A stretch of 32,388 bases of DNA from positions 1 through 32,388 of the IMG/VR virus record IMGVR_UViG_3300026519_000539; one strand, written 5' to 3'. Of the stretch, positions 1-8,370 are shown piece by piece; the first letter of the stretch is position 1; each line of letters opens with the position of its first letter. This DNA comes from a virus. The notes under the pieces were generated by a model, which did no database searches, was not told where the DNA came from, and saw only the letters and a list, made by a program, of their open reading frames with translations. Position numbers and translations under genes: made by a program.

Positions 1-1205
1 GCATCTGTAGAGTAGGCGGTGCCTGACATTACCGACTTTGGTTTCAATCGACGAATCTCGCCATCATTTTCTAGGTAGTCTTTCTCGAATACATCGAACC
101 GACGATCGCGACCGACCGGCTTGGCCATTATCGCTGAAAGACGGGTTGCAGCTGTCGCCTTACCCCACCGCCAACAGCCGTCAGAACCATCAGATTTTCT
201 GGGCAATATCTCGATATGGTGGGATTGGGATCGTTCGAGGGAGACAGTCCCGTCGCTTGCATCTGCGTAGAATGGGTAGAACATCTTCGGCCTAAGTTCT
301 CGTGTATCGGCCCCGCCTCGTTTCCGCAAACCCAACAGCCTGTATGCCCCAATCGCATCCCTTTCAGAAAACTCTGCAATCCTCTCGTTTGGTAGTGCCA
401 GACCGGCCTCTTCGAATTCAGACGATTTGGTGTACATCAGCAGTCGCTCGTTCGCACGAGCTATGTAGCGTTTGTCATTTCGGCCTTTTAGATTATTAAC
501 TACACACAAATCGGCTATGAAGTTCTCTTCGCCATAGATGGCATTACAAAGCGATCTAAGATTAGCGAGTTCTGTGTCATCGATACTGACAAATAGCACA
601 CCATCCTCACGGAGCAAGTTGCGGGCAAGATAAAGCCGTGGATACATCATATTTAACCACTTTGAGTGGTAGCGGCCGTCCGTGTCCGTGTTCGTCCCGA
701 ACTTGCGGCCCTCGGCGTCCACCTGCCCGGTGTACTCCAGATATGTCTGGAGGTTTTCCGAGTAGTCATCGGGGTAGATGAAGTCATTGCCCGTGTTGTA
801 GGGCGGGTCGATGTAGATCATCTTGATCTTGCCGAGGTAGGACTTCTGGAGGAGTTTGAGGACTTCGAGGTTGTCGCCCTCGATGATCATGTTCTCTGTG
901 GTGTCCCAGTTGACGCTTTCTTCAGGAGCCGGGCGGAGTGTCGCCATGCTTGGCGATTGGATGGTCTTGAAGCAGTCGGCCTTGCCGGGCCAGGTGAGGC
1001 CGAAGCGTTCCTTGCCGACATCGACCGATTCGCCCAGCGCAAGGCGCAGGCGATCGAAATCGATCTTGCCGCCCTCGGTGCGTATTTCGGGGAAGAGTCG
1101 GAGGAGTTCTTCCATCTTGTCCGCCGCGATGTCGTGCGAACGCAGGTCGAGTCGCTCGGGTTGGTCAGCGGCTGTGGTTGGTTTGGTTTCTTGGTTTTGT
1201 GTCAT
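1..1205 (-). CDS. Type III Mod-like N6-adenine DNA methyltransferase (3' end outside window)
   Basis: This reading frame starts with ATG at 1205 and stays open to the left edge, giving about 401 residues without a stop; the C-terminus lies outside the window. Residues 133-137 are DPPYN, followed by TGNDF, the catalytic motif IV of beta-class adenine methyltransferases of the type III Mod family. Residues 107-119 (IIEGDNLEVLKLL) are the usual segment just before it. The enzyme should transfer a methyl group from S-adenosylmethionine to adenine N6 in a short asymmetric site. The start overlaps the stop of the SNF2 gene by ATGA, so both are probably made from one transcript. Mod proteins are usually 550-700 residues, so roughly a third is missing. 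A Res-type helicase-nuclease would be expected downstream, but that cannot be seen. Confidence 0.93.
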   Translation of the reverse strand, partial: MTQNQETKPTTAADQPERLDLRSHDIAADKMEELLRLFPEIRTEGGKIDFDRLRLALGESVDVGKERFGLTWPGKADCFKTIQSPSMATLRPAPEESVNWDTTENMIIEGDNLEVLKLLQKSYLGKIKMIYIDPPYNTGNDFIYPDDYSENLQTYLEYTGQVDAEGRKFGTNTDTDGRYHSKWLNMMYPRLYLARNLLREDGVLFVSIDDTELANLRSLCNAIYGEENFIADLCVVNNLKGRNDKRYIARANERLLMYTKSSEFEEAGLALPNERIAEFSERDAIGAYRLLGLRKRGGADTRELRPKMFYPFYADASDGTVSLERSQSHHIEILPRKSDGSDGCWRWGKATAATRLSAIMAKPVGRDRRFDVFEKDYLENDGEIRRLKPKSVMSGTAYSTD

Positions 1206-4096
1206 ATCAGTTGCCATCGTATGGTGAAGAGGTGGGTGTGTTCGGCGGTTTGCTCGAGCCGCTGGGCGATTTCGTCAAGGAGGGCGTCCTTCTGGTGGTC
1301 GATGTCCCGGCTGGCTTGGTCAAAGGTCCGCCACGCCTCGTCTCGCTTGGTTTCGAGTGTGCGGACGGCCCGCTGTCGTTCGAGTTTTTCGGGGAGCGTG
1401 CCAGCGAGACGGGCTGCCTTGCGGGCATCCTTGAGTTCGAGGTCGAGGCGGTCGAGTTCGGACTTGAGCGAGTTTCGTCGGTCCTCGGCCCAGCGATCGA
1501 GCTTGTCCATCTCTTCGTCGAACCAGTTGCCGCTGCGGGCTGTCTGTTCTTCGAGCAACTGCTGACGCTGGTTCGCAGCGGCAGTGGCGAGACGCTCGGT
1601 GATGACAGTTGGTGCCACGGTGTCCGCAATGATGCGTCCCGGCAGGTCGAAGAAGCGTCTGCACTGAGAGGAATCGAGCTCGGTGCCGTCATCGGTGATC
1701 CCCGTGAGCAGCAGGTGGTCCTCGGCTTCGAGCGCCTCCATCGTGAACCGCGAGCAGGTCAGCCAGCCGGATTGACCAACGAGGGATTTGAGAATGGCGA
1801 TGTTCTTCCCCGCACCGGTGTAGTCGAAGGCGATCTCTGCTGGCGGGGTTGAGAGTTCGCGGCCGAGCCCAAGCACACGCTGCGCCAGCGGATGCCCGAT
1901 GCGATAGGTGTTGGCATCCTCTACATTTTTGGCAAGGCGGTACGGACCGGAATGGATGGTTTCGCCGGGGAATGGATTGGTGTGCAGCGTGAAGGTGTAC
2001 TGCCCATTGTCCTCGAAGTGGGCATGGTCCTTGAGCACATGGCCAGTGAGATGCCAGAGACGCTCGTTGAATCGATCAAGGGCGTCACTGGCCTGGATGC
2101 GCACTTTCTCGATGACATCCTGATCGAAGTTATCGAGAAGCTTTTCGCGTGCGTCTCGCTGTTTGGTTTCGATCTGTTCTTCCAGGTCGTGTTGAAGCTG
2201 GTCAAACTCGAACTGAATCTGTTCGCCGGAGCGGCACTTCTGGTAGATGTCGGCGATGCGTTTTTCGAAGTCTACACCGGACTCGACAGCGCCAAGAACC
2301 TCGTCGCTGGCACCGAAGACGCCGTTGAAGAGCGTAAACTTCTCATCGAGCAGCTCATAGACACGCAGATCGGCGGCGTTCTTCTTGTTGAGAAAGTTGA
2401 CAACCACTACATCGTATTTCTGGCCGTAGCGGTGGCAGCGGCCGATGCGCTGCTCGATGCGCTGAGGATTCCAGGGCAGGTCGTAGTTGACGACTAGGTT
2501 ACAGAACTGGAGATTGATGCCCTCAGCGGCGGCCTCGGTGGCTATGAGGATCGAGGCGTGGTCGCGGAAATGTTCGACGAGTGCCTGGCGTACATTGGCA
2601 GCACGAGAGCCCGAGACCTTGTCCGTTCCTTCGTGGCGAGCAAGCCACTGTTGGTAGATATCCTTGGACATAGGATCTGAGTTGGTGCCATTGAAGAGCA
2701 TGACTTTGCCCTTGAACTCGGTCTGTTCCAAGAGATTGAACAGGTACTCCTGCGTGCGCCGAGATTCCGTAAAGATGATGGCTTTCTGATGGATCGCGGC
2801 GGCAGAGTCGCCTTCGCGGGCTTTGGAAGCCGCCTCAAACCCACGACGGAGCGCGGTGAGCAGTACTTCACCCTTCGAGTTCTTGAGAATGGACTGGGCA
2901 AGGGCGTGAAATTTTCTGAGTTCGGCGGCCTCCTGTTTGAGCCCTTCTAGTTCTTCTGGCGAAAGAATGTTGCCACTCTCTTGGTGGTTGTCGTCAGATT
3001 CGTCCTCTCCCCATTCGTCTGCCAGTTCATCGTACTCTTCCCAGTTCTCCCCAAGATCATCCGGTGGTGAAGCAATGGCTTGAGCATCCTTGGCTGCCTG
3101 CTCAAGACGCTGCGCCATGCCTTCAAGTGTGCCAGCAATGGCAAAGGTAGATGAAGCGAGTAACTTGCGGAGGATCAGGGTGATGAGATTGCGTTGACCT
3201 GCTGGGAGGGCATAGAGAGATGGTCGCTGGAGATAGTTGGAAACCAGGTCGTAGAGGTGCTGTTCGTCGGCAGATGGAATGAATTCCTGCACGAGTGCAT
3301 GTCTATTTGTGAACCTGACATATTCGAGCACATGCCTGCGAAGTGTGCGTTTGCAGATAGGTTTGAGACGATCCTTGAGCGCGTTGAAGTCGGCGTCATT
3401 GCCGAGTCGAGCAAAGCGTGCCTTGTAGCTGTCAAGGTCGCCGAATGCGTAATCGTCGATGATACTCACGAGGCCGTAAAGCTCGAGGAGCGAGTTCTGA
3501 AGCGGCGTGGCAGTCAGCAGTACCTTCGGGAACGGTGCTATTGCCTTCTTGATGGAATTAGCGATCTTGCTTGATGGTTTGTAGACATTGCGCAAACGAT
3601 GGGCCTCGTCGATGACGACGAGATCCCACGGTGTCTGTGCGACATAGGGTTCCTTCGAGCGAGCAAACTGGAATGAGCAAAGGATGATCGCGTCTTGCTC
3701 AAAAGGATTGAGATTGCCTTCACGAATCGATTTGTTGAAAGTTCGTGCCTCGAGGATGACCGAGGGCAGGTGGAACTTGTCGGCTAGTTCCTGGCTCCAT
3801 TGTTTGCGAAGATTCGCGGGAGCAATGATGAGCATCTTGCGTTTGCGCTCTGCCCAGCGTTGTGCGATGAGTAAGCCAGCTTCGATTGTTTTGCCAAGGC
3901 CGACTTCGTCGGCAAGAATTGCACCCTTGGAAAACGGGCTTTGAAATGCAAACAGAGCTGCTTCGACCTGATGAGGGTTGAGATCCACTTGGGCATCGGC
4001 AAGAACCGACACGAGTTTCTCGACGCTGTCCGAAGCGCAGCGTTTCTGGAGTTCGTGTGCGAAGAGACGAGCATGATGATCGGTCAGAATTGTCAT
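1202..4096 (-). CDS. SNF2/RapA-like DNA helicase of a defence operon
   Basis: A 964-residue superfamily 2 ATPase. Walker A DEVGLGKT is at residues 63-70, DEAH at 163-166 and TATPLQN at 195-201. The C-terminal helicase half carries EGINLQFCN and the arginine-finger motif QRIGRCHRYGQ. The last 250 residues include long charged helices. I chose ATG 4096 rather than the upstream possibility at 4126: it overlaps the stop of the HTH gene as ATGA and has GAGGAG a short distance upstream. SNF2 proteins of this layout are often found beside type III Mod-like methyltransferases, where they probably translocate along DNA for restriction; the immediately following gene here is such a Mod. It is not obviously DrmD of DISARM, because no drmA, drmB or drmC gene is visible. 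Confidence 0.93.
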   Translation of the reverse strand: MTILTDHHARLFAHELQKRCASDSVEKLVSVLADAQVDLNPHQVEAALFAFQSPFSKGAILADEVGLGKTIEAGLLIAQRWAERKRKMLIIAPANLRKQWSQELADKFHLPSVILEARTFNKSIREGNLNPFEQDAIILCSFQFARSKEPYVAQTPWDLVVIDEAHRLRNVYKPSSKIANSIKKAIAPFPKVLLTATPLQNSLLELYGLVSIIDDYAFGDLDSYKARFARLGNDADFNALKDRLKPICKRTLRRHVLEYVRFTNRHALVQEFIPSADEQHLYDLVSNYLQRPSLYALPAGQRNLITLILRKLLASSTFAIAGTLEGMAQRLEQAAKDAQAIASPPDDLGENWEEYDELADEWGEDESDDNHQESGNILSPEELEGLKQEAAELRKFHALAQSILKNSKGEVLLTALRRGFEAASKAREGDSAAAIHQKAIIFTESRRTQEYLFNLLEQTEFKGKVMLFNGTNSDPMSKDIYQQWLARHEGTDKVSGSRAANVRQALVEHFRDHASILIATEAAAEGINLQFCNLVVNYDLPWNPQRIEQRIGRCHRYGQKYDVVVVNFLNKKNAADLRVYELLDEKFTLFNGVFGASDEVLGAVESGVDFEKRIADIYQKCRSGEQIQFEFDQLQHDLEEQIETKQRDAREKLLDNFDQDVIEKVRIQASDALDRFNERLWHLTGHVLKDHAHFEDNGQYTFTLHTNPFPGETIHSGPYRLAKNVEDANTYRIGHPLAQRVLGLGRELSTPPAEIAFDYTGAGKNIAILKSLVGQSGWLTCSRFTMEALEAEDHLLLTGITDDGTELDSSQCRRFFDLPGRIIADTVAPTVITERLATAAANQRQQLLEEQTARSGNWFDEEMDKLDRWAEDRRNSLKSELDRLDLELKDARKAARLAGTLPEKLERQRAVRTLETKRDEAWRTFDQASRDIDHQKDALLDEIAQRLEQTAEHTHLFTIRWQLI

Positions 4097-4305
4097 CTCG
4101 CAAACTTCTCCTCGTGATCCAGCCAACGATCAATGGTCTCCTTCCGAAACCGCCAATGCCTCCCCACCTTCTGCCCCGGCACTCGACCCTCTTGGGCCAG
4201 TTTGTAGAGCGACGACTTCGAGACCTGCAGGTAGGCTGCGAGGTCGTCGATGGTCATCACCTCCGGCGTCGGAGATGGCGGGTTGCCCTGACGGTCACCA
4301 GACAT
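4093..4305 (-). CDS. Small excisionase/MerR-type helix-turn-helix protein
   Basis: A 70-residue protein with one HTH_17-type domain at about residues 15-65 (MTIDDLAAYLQVSKSSLYKL, then GRVPGQKVGRHWRF and a final WLDHEE helix). This is the fold of phage excisionases and small DNA-binding regulators. It is the first gene of the minus-strand operon and overlaps the SNF2 start by ATGA. The obvious guess is an autoregulator or DNA-targeting subunit of the SNF2/Mod system. An excisionase for a neighbouring element is an alternative, but coupling to the helicase makes that less likely. Confidence 0.85.
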   Translation of the reverse strand: MSGDRQGNPPSPTPEVMTIDDLAAYLQVSKSSLYKLAQEGRVPGQKVGRHWRFRKETIDRWLDHEEKFAR

Positions 4306-4582
4306 ACGGAGAGTATGATAGCCGTTGCTGGTGGTGGCTGTGTGTTGTTCGGGGTGTGAACTGACATGATGGTGTCAGCGGTGTCTGGTGGCTGAGTACA
4401 TGGCCTCATCCACTTCTTCGCCGGCTTCATGCGGCGAATAGGCCTAAGCCCTGTGCCTGCAACGGGATAGGTCGGCAGGCAGGTCCCGTTGTGATCGGCA
4501 GATCAATGGCACAACAGGGCAATCAACCACATCCGACGCATCGAGATGCAGATGTCCGACAAAAGGGCGATACGATTTGTTC
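4306..4582. promoter_or_regulatory. Divergent intergenic region between defence operon and GIY-YIG gene
   Basis: 277 bases between two divergent starts, so promoters for both directions must lie here. Two inverted repeats stand out. CTGACA/TGTCAG is at 4361-4366 and 4373-4378 with a six-base spacer, an operator-like layout. CAACGGGA/TCCCGTTG is at 4460-4467 and 4484-4491 with a 16-base loop, and GCCTGC/GCAGGC (4455-4460, 4475-4480) overlaps it as an alternative pairing. No convincing -35/-10 pair could be assigned by eye. Confidence 0.5.
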
Positions 4583-5491
4583 ATGAATGGCAGAACGATT
4601 CGGATTCATCTCGTCGACGGCTCTCCAACGGGCATGCTGGCTGCTGAGATCATCAACTGGACCGGCAAGGTACTCGTTTCACCGAGGTCGCATCTCGCAT
4701 CGCTCGCCAAACGCGACGAAGCGAAGCGCACCGGCGTTTACTGCCTTGTCGGGAGTGACCCAGACAACCGCAACTTGGAGCGTGTGTATATCGGCGAGAG
4801 CGATAAGGTTCTGTCACGGCTGGCCCAGCATGACAAGGACGATTCGAAGGACTTCTGGACTCGAACGATCATTGTCACCAGCAAGGATGAGAACCTGACG
4901 AAGTCTCATGTGCGATTCCTGGAATCTCGGCTCATCCAGATGGTCAGTGAGGCTGGGAGAGCGAAACTCGCCAACAACACCGCACCTCCTACACCCGTCT
5001 TGCCGGAGGCCGATGTGGCGGACATGGACTACTTCCTTGGTCAGATCCAGATGATCCTGCCTGTGCTCGGTTTCAGTTTCCTTCAGCCCAAGCCGTCATT
5101 TGCGGTAGAAGCTCAACCAGATACTGCAGCATCACCCATCTTCCAGTTCAAAGCGGTCGGTGCAACAGCTGAGGCGCGAGAAATCAATGGAGAGTTCGTC
5201 GTGATGAAGGGGTCGACCGCACGAAAACAAGGAACACCCTCTTGGGATACCTACAAAACCCTCCGCGATGATCTTGTTTCTGAAGGCAAGCTTGTTGATG
5301 CTGAGAATCCAGAATACTTGGTCTTCGCAGACGATGTTCCATTCAAAAGTCCAAGCGCTGCGGCAACTGTGGTGCGTGCAGGAAATACCAACGGGCGAAA
5401 AGAGTGGAAGGAAATCACAACCGGAAAGAGTTACGCGGAGTGGCAGGAACTCCAGCTCAGGCTGGCGGGCATCGATGACTCTGAAACCTAG
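4583..5491 (+). CDS. GIY-YIG nuclease family protein
   Basis: A 302-residue protein from ATG 4583; a TTG two codons upstream (4577) is possible but less attractive. The N-terminal third carries the GIY-YIG signature: GVY at residues 51-53, YIG at 69-71, and a conserved FLES segment whose Glu (about residue 114) would bind the catalytic metal. The C-terminal half ends with a DUF4357-like segment (FVVMKGSTARKQ, then KSPSAAATVV and a final WKEITTGKSY). This architecture is widespread in bacteria and often sits near restriction-modification genes; its substrate is not known to me. It is divergent from the HTH-SNF2-Mod operon and convergent with the last phage gene, with only 58 bases between the stops. 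Confidence 0.85.
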   Translation: MNGRTIRIHLVDGSPTGMLAAEIINWTGKVLVSPRSHLASLAKRDEAKRTGVYCLVGSDPDNRNLERVYIGESDKVLSRLAQHDKDDSKDFWTRTIIVTSKDENLTKSHVRFLESRLIQMVSEAGRAKLANNTAPPTPVLPEADVADMDYFLGQIQMILPVLGFSFLQPKPSFAVEAQPDTAASPIFQFKAVGATAEAREINGEFVVMKGSTARKQGTPSWDTYKTLRDDLVSEGKLVDAENPEYLVFADDVPFKSPSAAATVVRAGNTNGRKEWKEITTGKSYAEWQELQLRLAGIDDSET

Positions 5492-5549
5492 CCGCTTCGC
5501 TTCAGTACAGGCCCATAATCTACACTTCGTACACTGCCTTGCTGGTAGG

Positions 5550-6893
5550 CTATTTCTGGTTGTCGCTGCCCGAGCCGCTTATCGCACTGCTCGCTTGGGT
5601 CAGGTTTGAGCCGCCGGATGACGATGAGGAGCCGCTGCCGGATGAACTCCCGCTGAAGCTTGAGCCGCTGGATTTGCTGCCGGAGCCTGAACCACTGCCG
5701 CTACCACTTCCAGAACCAGATCCCGAGCCGCCGGAGGTGTTGCCGATGCCGCCGGAGAGGCCGGGCAGATCGTTGTGGACCCAGACGCCATCAGCCAAGT
5801 AGGTGTTGGTGCCGGGGACGGTGATCGAGGCGGTGCGGACGCGGCCGGGGATGCGTTCGATCGTGGTGATCGGTTCCTCATTGAGATCGGGCGTGACGAG
5901 CAGGTCGCCGATGCGGAGCAGGTCGGCGGAGCAGAATCCCCAGGCATCGCCGCGGCGGATGAGGAAGGGGTGCTCGAAGGTCGCTTTGATGCGGCTGTTG
6001 ATGACGAAGAAGCCGTCGTGCTCGCCGAGGGTGATTTGCGAGACGGTGGCCGGTTGGATGCGGGCGTCGTCGAGGCCTTCGGTGGATTGCCAGTCGTATT
6101 GGGCGCGGAAGGGGGCATCGACTTCGAGCCCGGGGACAGCCATCGAGAGGATCTGGTCGCCCGGCTGGAGCGATTCGATGGGAACGCGCCGGGTGGGTGT
6201 GACATGGACGAGCGTGCCGAAGAGTAAGCAGTTGGAGCCGGAACCGCCACTTGATCCGCCACTCGATCCACCAGATGAGCCGCCGGAACTGCCGCTGCTT
6301 GAGCCGCTCGATGAGCCACTGGAAGACCCGCTCGATGAACTCGAAACCGACGAGCTGGAAGCGTTGGATGACCCGCCGCTTGAGCCACCACCGGACGAGC
6401 CACCGCCGCTCGAACCTCCTCCCGAAGAACCACCGCCTGACGAACCCGGTCCCGATGATCCGGGGCCGGATGAGCCCGCGGACGAACCGGGGCCGGAATC
6501 CGACGAACTGACGGCCGAACTCATCTGCGAACTGCCAGTCGAATCACCGCTCGAACCACCAGTTGACCCGCCGCTGGGCGAACTCGACAGGCCGCTCGAT
6601 GAGACGGAGCCTTCCGTGCTCGATGCGACAGACGACATGCTTGATGATGGGCTGGACGAACTGCTCGATGCTGAACTCGATGGCGAGCTCCATTCCGTCG
6701 ATGTCCAGCTTGGGGTTGAACTGGTCCAGCTGTCGGTTTCGGTCGAGCTCGATGGCATCGTGCTTTCGGTGCTGCTGCTCATCGACGACACCGACTCGGT
6801 CGGCGTGGAGAGCTCGCTCGATCCGCCGCCGTCCGGGGCTCGGCCGGTCGCCCAGACGGGCAGGAAGAGGTAGTAGCGTGTCGGCTCGCTCAT
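5550..6893 (-). CDS. Ser/Gly-rich virion-associated protein with an intein-like Hint domain
   Basis: 447 residues in three parts. Residues 1-26 are a short unique head. Residues 27-220 are almost pure Ser/Gly/Thr with GGSS and GSSS repeats. Residues 222-374 are a Hint domain, and 375-447 are again Gly-Ser repeats. In the Hint domain Cys222 starts block A (CLLFGTLV), T305 and H308 form block B TxxH, and the domain ends TYLADGVWVHN with His373-Asn374. Those are the residues used for N-S acyl shift and asparagine cyclisation. The residue after Asn374 is Asp, not Cys/Ser/Thr, so normal protein splicing is not expected; cleavage at either end, as in bacterial intein-like domains, is more likely. 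The start overlaps the DUF115-like gene by ATGA, making this the last gene of the phage operon. A tail or surface fibre role is inferred from position only. Confidence 0.85.
   Translation of the reverse strand: MSEPTRYYLFLPVWATGRAPDGGGSSELSTPTESVSSMSSSTESTMPSSSTETDSWTSSTPSWTSTEWSSPSSSASSSSSSPSSSMSSVASSTEGSVSSSGLSSSPSGGSTGGSSGDSTGSSQMSSAVSSSDSGPGSSAGSSGPGSSGPGSSGGGSSGGGSSGGGSSGGGSSGGSSNASSSSVSSSSSGSSSGSSSGSSSGSSGGSSGGSSGGSSGGSGSNCLLFGTLVHVTPTRRVPIESLQPGDQILSMAVPGLEVDAPFRAQYDWQSTEGLDDARIQPATVSQITLGEHDGFFVINSRIKATFEHPFLIRRGDAWGFCSADLLRIGDLLVTPDLNEEPITTIERIPGRVRTASITVPGTNTYLADGVWVHNDLPGLSGGIGNTSGGSGSGSGSGSGSGSGSGSKSSGSSFSGSSSGSGSSSSSGGSNLTQASSAISGSGSDNQK
5589..5750 (-). repeat. Gly-Ser coding repeat tract after the Hint domain
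   Basis: Residues 382-435 of the Hint protein are mostly Gly-Ser dipeptide repeats, mirroring the tract before the domain. The Hint domain is therefore flanked on both sides by flexible linkers. Confidence 0.85.
6234..6815 (-). repeat. Ser/Gly coding repeat tract before the Hint domain
   Basis: Degenerate short tandem coding repeats (mainly Ser-Ser-Gly-Gly and Gly-Ser-Ser-Ser units) fill residues 27-220 of the Hint protein. At DNA level this gives recurring ccgccggat- and gagccg-like words and produces long spurious open frames on the plus strand. Confidence 0.85.
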
Positions 6894-7810
6894 GCCTTGG
6901 CCTCCGCGTGTTGCTTCGGTTTATTCGCGGGCTTGTTGGCGGGTGTGTACCAGCCCTGTGTGCGCACGGGCTTGGCGCACTCGGCCGAGGCGGCGGCGAT
7001 CGCGTCTTCATAACGCATCCGCTCGAACACGCTCAATGCGCTACCCGGCGAGCAGTTGACCACGCGGAACCTGTGCTTCTCGAAGTGCGGCAACAATGCC
7101 TCGAAGCGTCGGCTTAACGCGTCGTAGAGCGCGTTGTTGTGTCGGATGGCGGCTGCCTCGCGGGTCTCGTCGAAGGCGTACTTGCGATCGCTGGCCATCT
7201 TGAAGTCGCAGCCGAGCAGGTAGACCGTGCGGAAGCCAAGGTGGTGCAGCAGACGCAGGGCGGCGAGCATGACGCTGCGTTTTCCCTTGATGCCGAGCGA
7301 ATCCGCGTGCTTGCCTTCGTTGCCCCACGGCACCGTGTCGCCAGTGAGGAATCGCTGATGATCGAAGTAGTTGCCGCGACGGTAGAACAAGACGCTGGGC
7401 ATCTGGCTGACATGGAAGGCACTTGGCTTCAAGGAGCCGTCGGGGGTCTGGATGCGCAGTTTGCGCACGCGATGGCAGACCGGCACGAACTTCAAGATGC
7501 CCGGGTCCTTCCAACCCGTGTCGATGAATCGGCCCGGGTCATCGACGCAGGTCCAGAGTGTCGGGCGGTGGATCGTCCAGGCGTTGTTGACGCCCATCGT
7601 GACGATGCCGCGTTGGTTGAGCAGGGAGAGGTTGAGTTGGTTGAGCGACGGACCCGACAGCATCAGGAACGCGGACCGCCCGCGGTAGAAGTTCGCCATC
7701 GAGACGGAGTCGAAGTCGGCGGTGTAGAGACGCAGGCCATTGCGGGCGGGGGCCCGGTTCTTGAGGCCGTGCTGGAGGGCGATGATGTCGGACTGGTTGG
7801 GGCGGTTCAT
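6890..7810 (-). CDS. DUF115-like (glycosyltransferase-type) phage protein
   Basis: 306 residues from ATG 7810; the frame is open further upstream, but that part overlaps the methyltransferase gene and has no family resemblance. Residues include FLMLSGPSLNQL near the N-terminus, GVNNAW soon after, and later SVMLAALRLLHHLGFRTVYL followed by LGCDF. This pattern matches DUF115/MptE-like proteins, which in several bacteria glycosylate flagellin or surface proteins with nonulosonic sugars. The gene is ATGA-coupled to the SAM methyltransferase upstream and to the Ser-rich Hint protein downstream, so a virion or cell-surface target is plausible. The actual substrate is unknown. The last 25 residues are a Lys/Pro/Ala-rich tail. 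Confidence 0.7.
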   Translation of the reverse strand: MNRPNQSDIIALQHGLKNRAPARNGLRLYTADFDSVSMANFYRGRSAFLMLSGPSLNQLNLSLLNQRGIVTMGVNNAWTIHRPTLWTCVDDPGRFIDTGWKDPGILKFVPVCHRVRKLRIQTPDGSLKPSAFHVSQMPSVLFYRRGNYFDHQRFLTGDTVPWGNEGKHADSLGIKGKRSVMLAALRLLHHLGFRTVYLLGCDFKMASDRKYAFDETREAAAIRHNNALYDALSRRFEALLPHFEKHRFRVVNCSPGSALSVFERMRYEDAIAAASAECAKPVRTQGWYTPANKPANKPKQHAEAKA

Positions 7811-8370
7811 GGGCGACCCTCCGCCAGGAATCTCCCGGTGATGTAGCGGCCCTCGGCGCGTGCATTGTTGACGATGCCGACACGGGCGATGCGGTCGAGC
7901 CACCATCGCATCGGCTGCACGGTCGGATGGAGGTTCTCGCCTTGCACAGTGATCCGGCTCGGGCGTGTGCTGATCGAGAAGCAGAACCACGCCTTGGGGC
8001 GAGCCACGCGGCGCATCTCGTCGAGGACTGGGTTCACATCCTGCGGCAGCAGGTGCTCAAGCGCATCGAAGCTCGTCACCACATCGGCCACGCCATCGAG
8101 CAGCCCGGTGTCGTGCATGGGCCTGGCGATGTCGGCTTCGGGGAAGGCGAAGTCGATGCCGAGGCCGTCGAAGCCGAGTCGACGGAGGTGATGGATGAAG
8201 TCATTGCGGCCGCAGCCGAAGTCCACGACCAATCGAGGCTTCCAACGCTGCACGATTCGGACGGCGTACCTACCGTGGTTGGTCGAGCCGTACGACGAAC
8301 CGGGGCGTGACGCCAACTCGACATACTTGCTTCGTTCGTGTGCGCGTTGTTGGGCGAGGGCATTGGTCAT
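7807..8370 (-). CDS. Class I SAM-dependent methyltransferase
   Basis: 187 residues from ATG 8370. VVDFGCGRNDF is the glycine-rich SAM-binding loop (motif I), followed by GLGIDFAFPEADI with its acidic ribose-binding residue, and DVVTSFDALEHLLPQD as motif IV/post-I. The fold is Methyltransf_11-like, used for small molecules, sugars or proteins rather than DNA, as no NPPY or PC motif is present. Both ends overlap neighbours by ATGA. In context it may modify a sugar or the Ser-rich virion protein made two genes later; that is inference. Confidence 0.85.
   Translation of the reverse strand: MTNALAQQRAHERSKYVELASRPGSSYGSTNHGRYAVRIVQRWKPRLVVDFGCGRNDFIHHLRRLGFDGLGIDFAFPEADIARPMHDTGLLDGVADVVTSFDALEHLLPQDVNPVLDEMRRVARPKAWFCFSISTRPSRITVQGENLHPTVQPMRWWLDRIARVGIVNNARAEGRYITGRFLAEGRP

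Noticed and set aside
1-4305. DISARM locus
   Set aside because: An SNF2 helicase and methyltransferase are present, but the Mod is beta-class DPPYN type and no drmA/drmB/drmC genes are visible; the PLD nuclease at 24 kb is a separate B3-domain restriction enzyme.
5589-6815. Regular short repeats resembling a CRISPR-like array
   Set aside because: Repeats are degenerate, in frame, and encode Ser/Gly; there are no constant-length unique spacers.
5803-6873. Long plus-strand open frame rich in Pro and acidic residues
   Set aside because: It is the reverse complement of the Ser/Gly-repeat and Hint coding sequence, where biased codons prevent stops; the minus-strand product has clear catalytic motifs.
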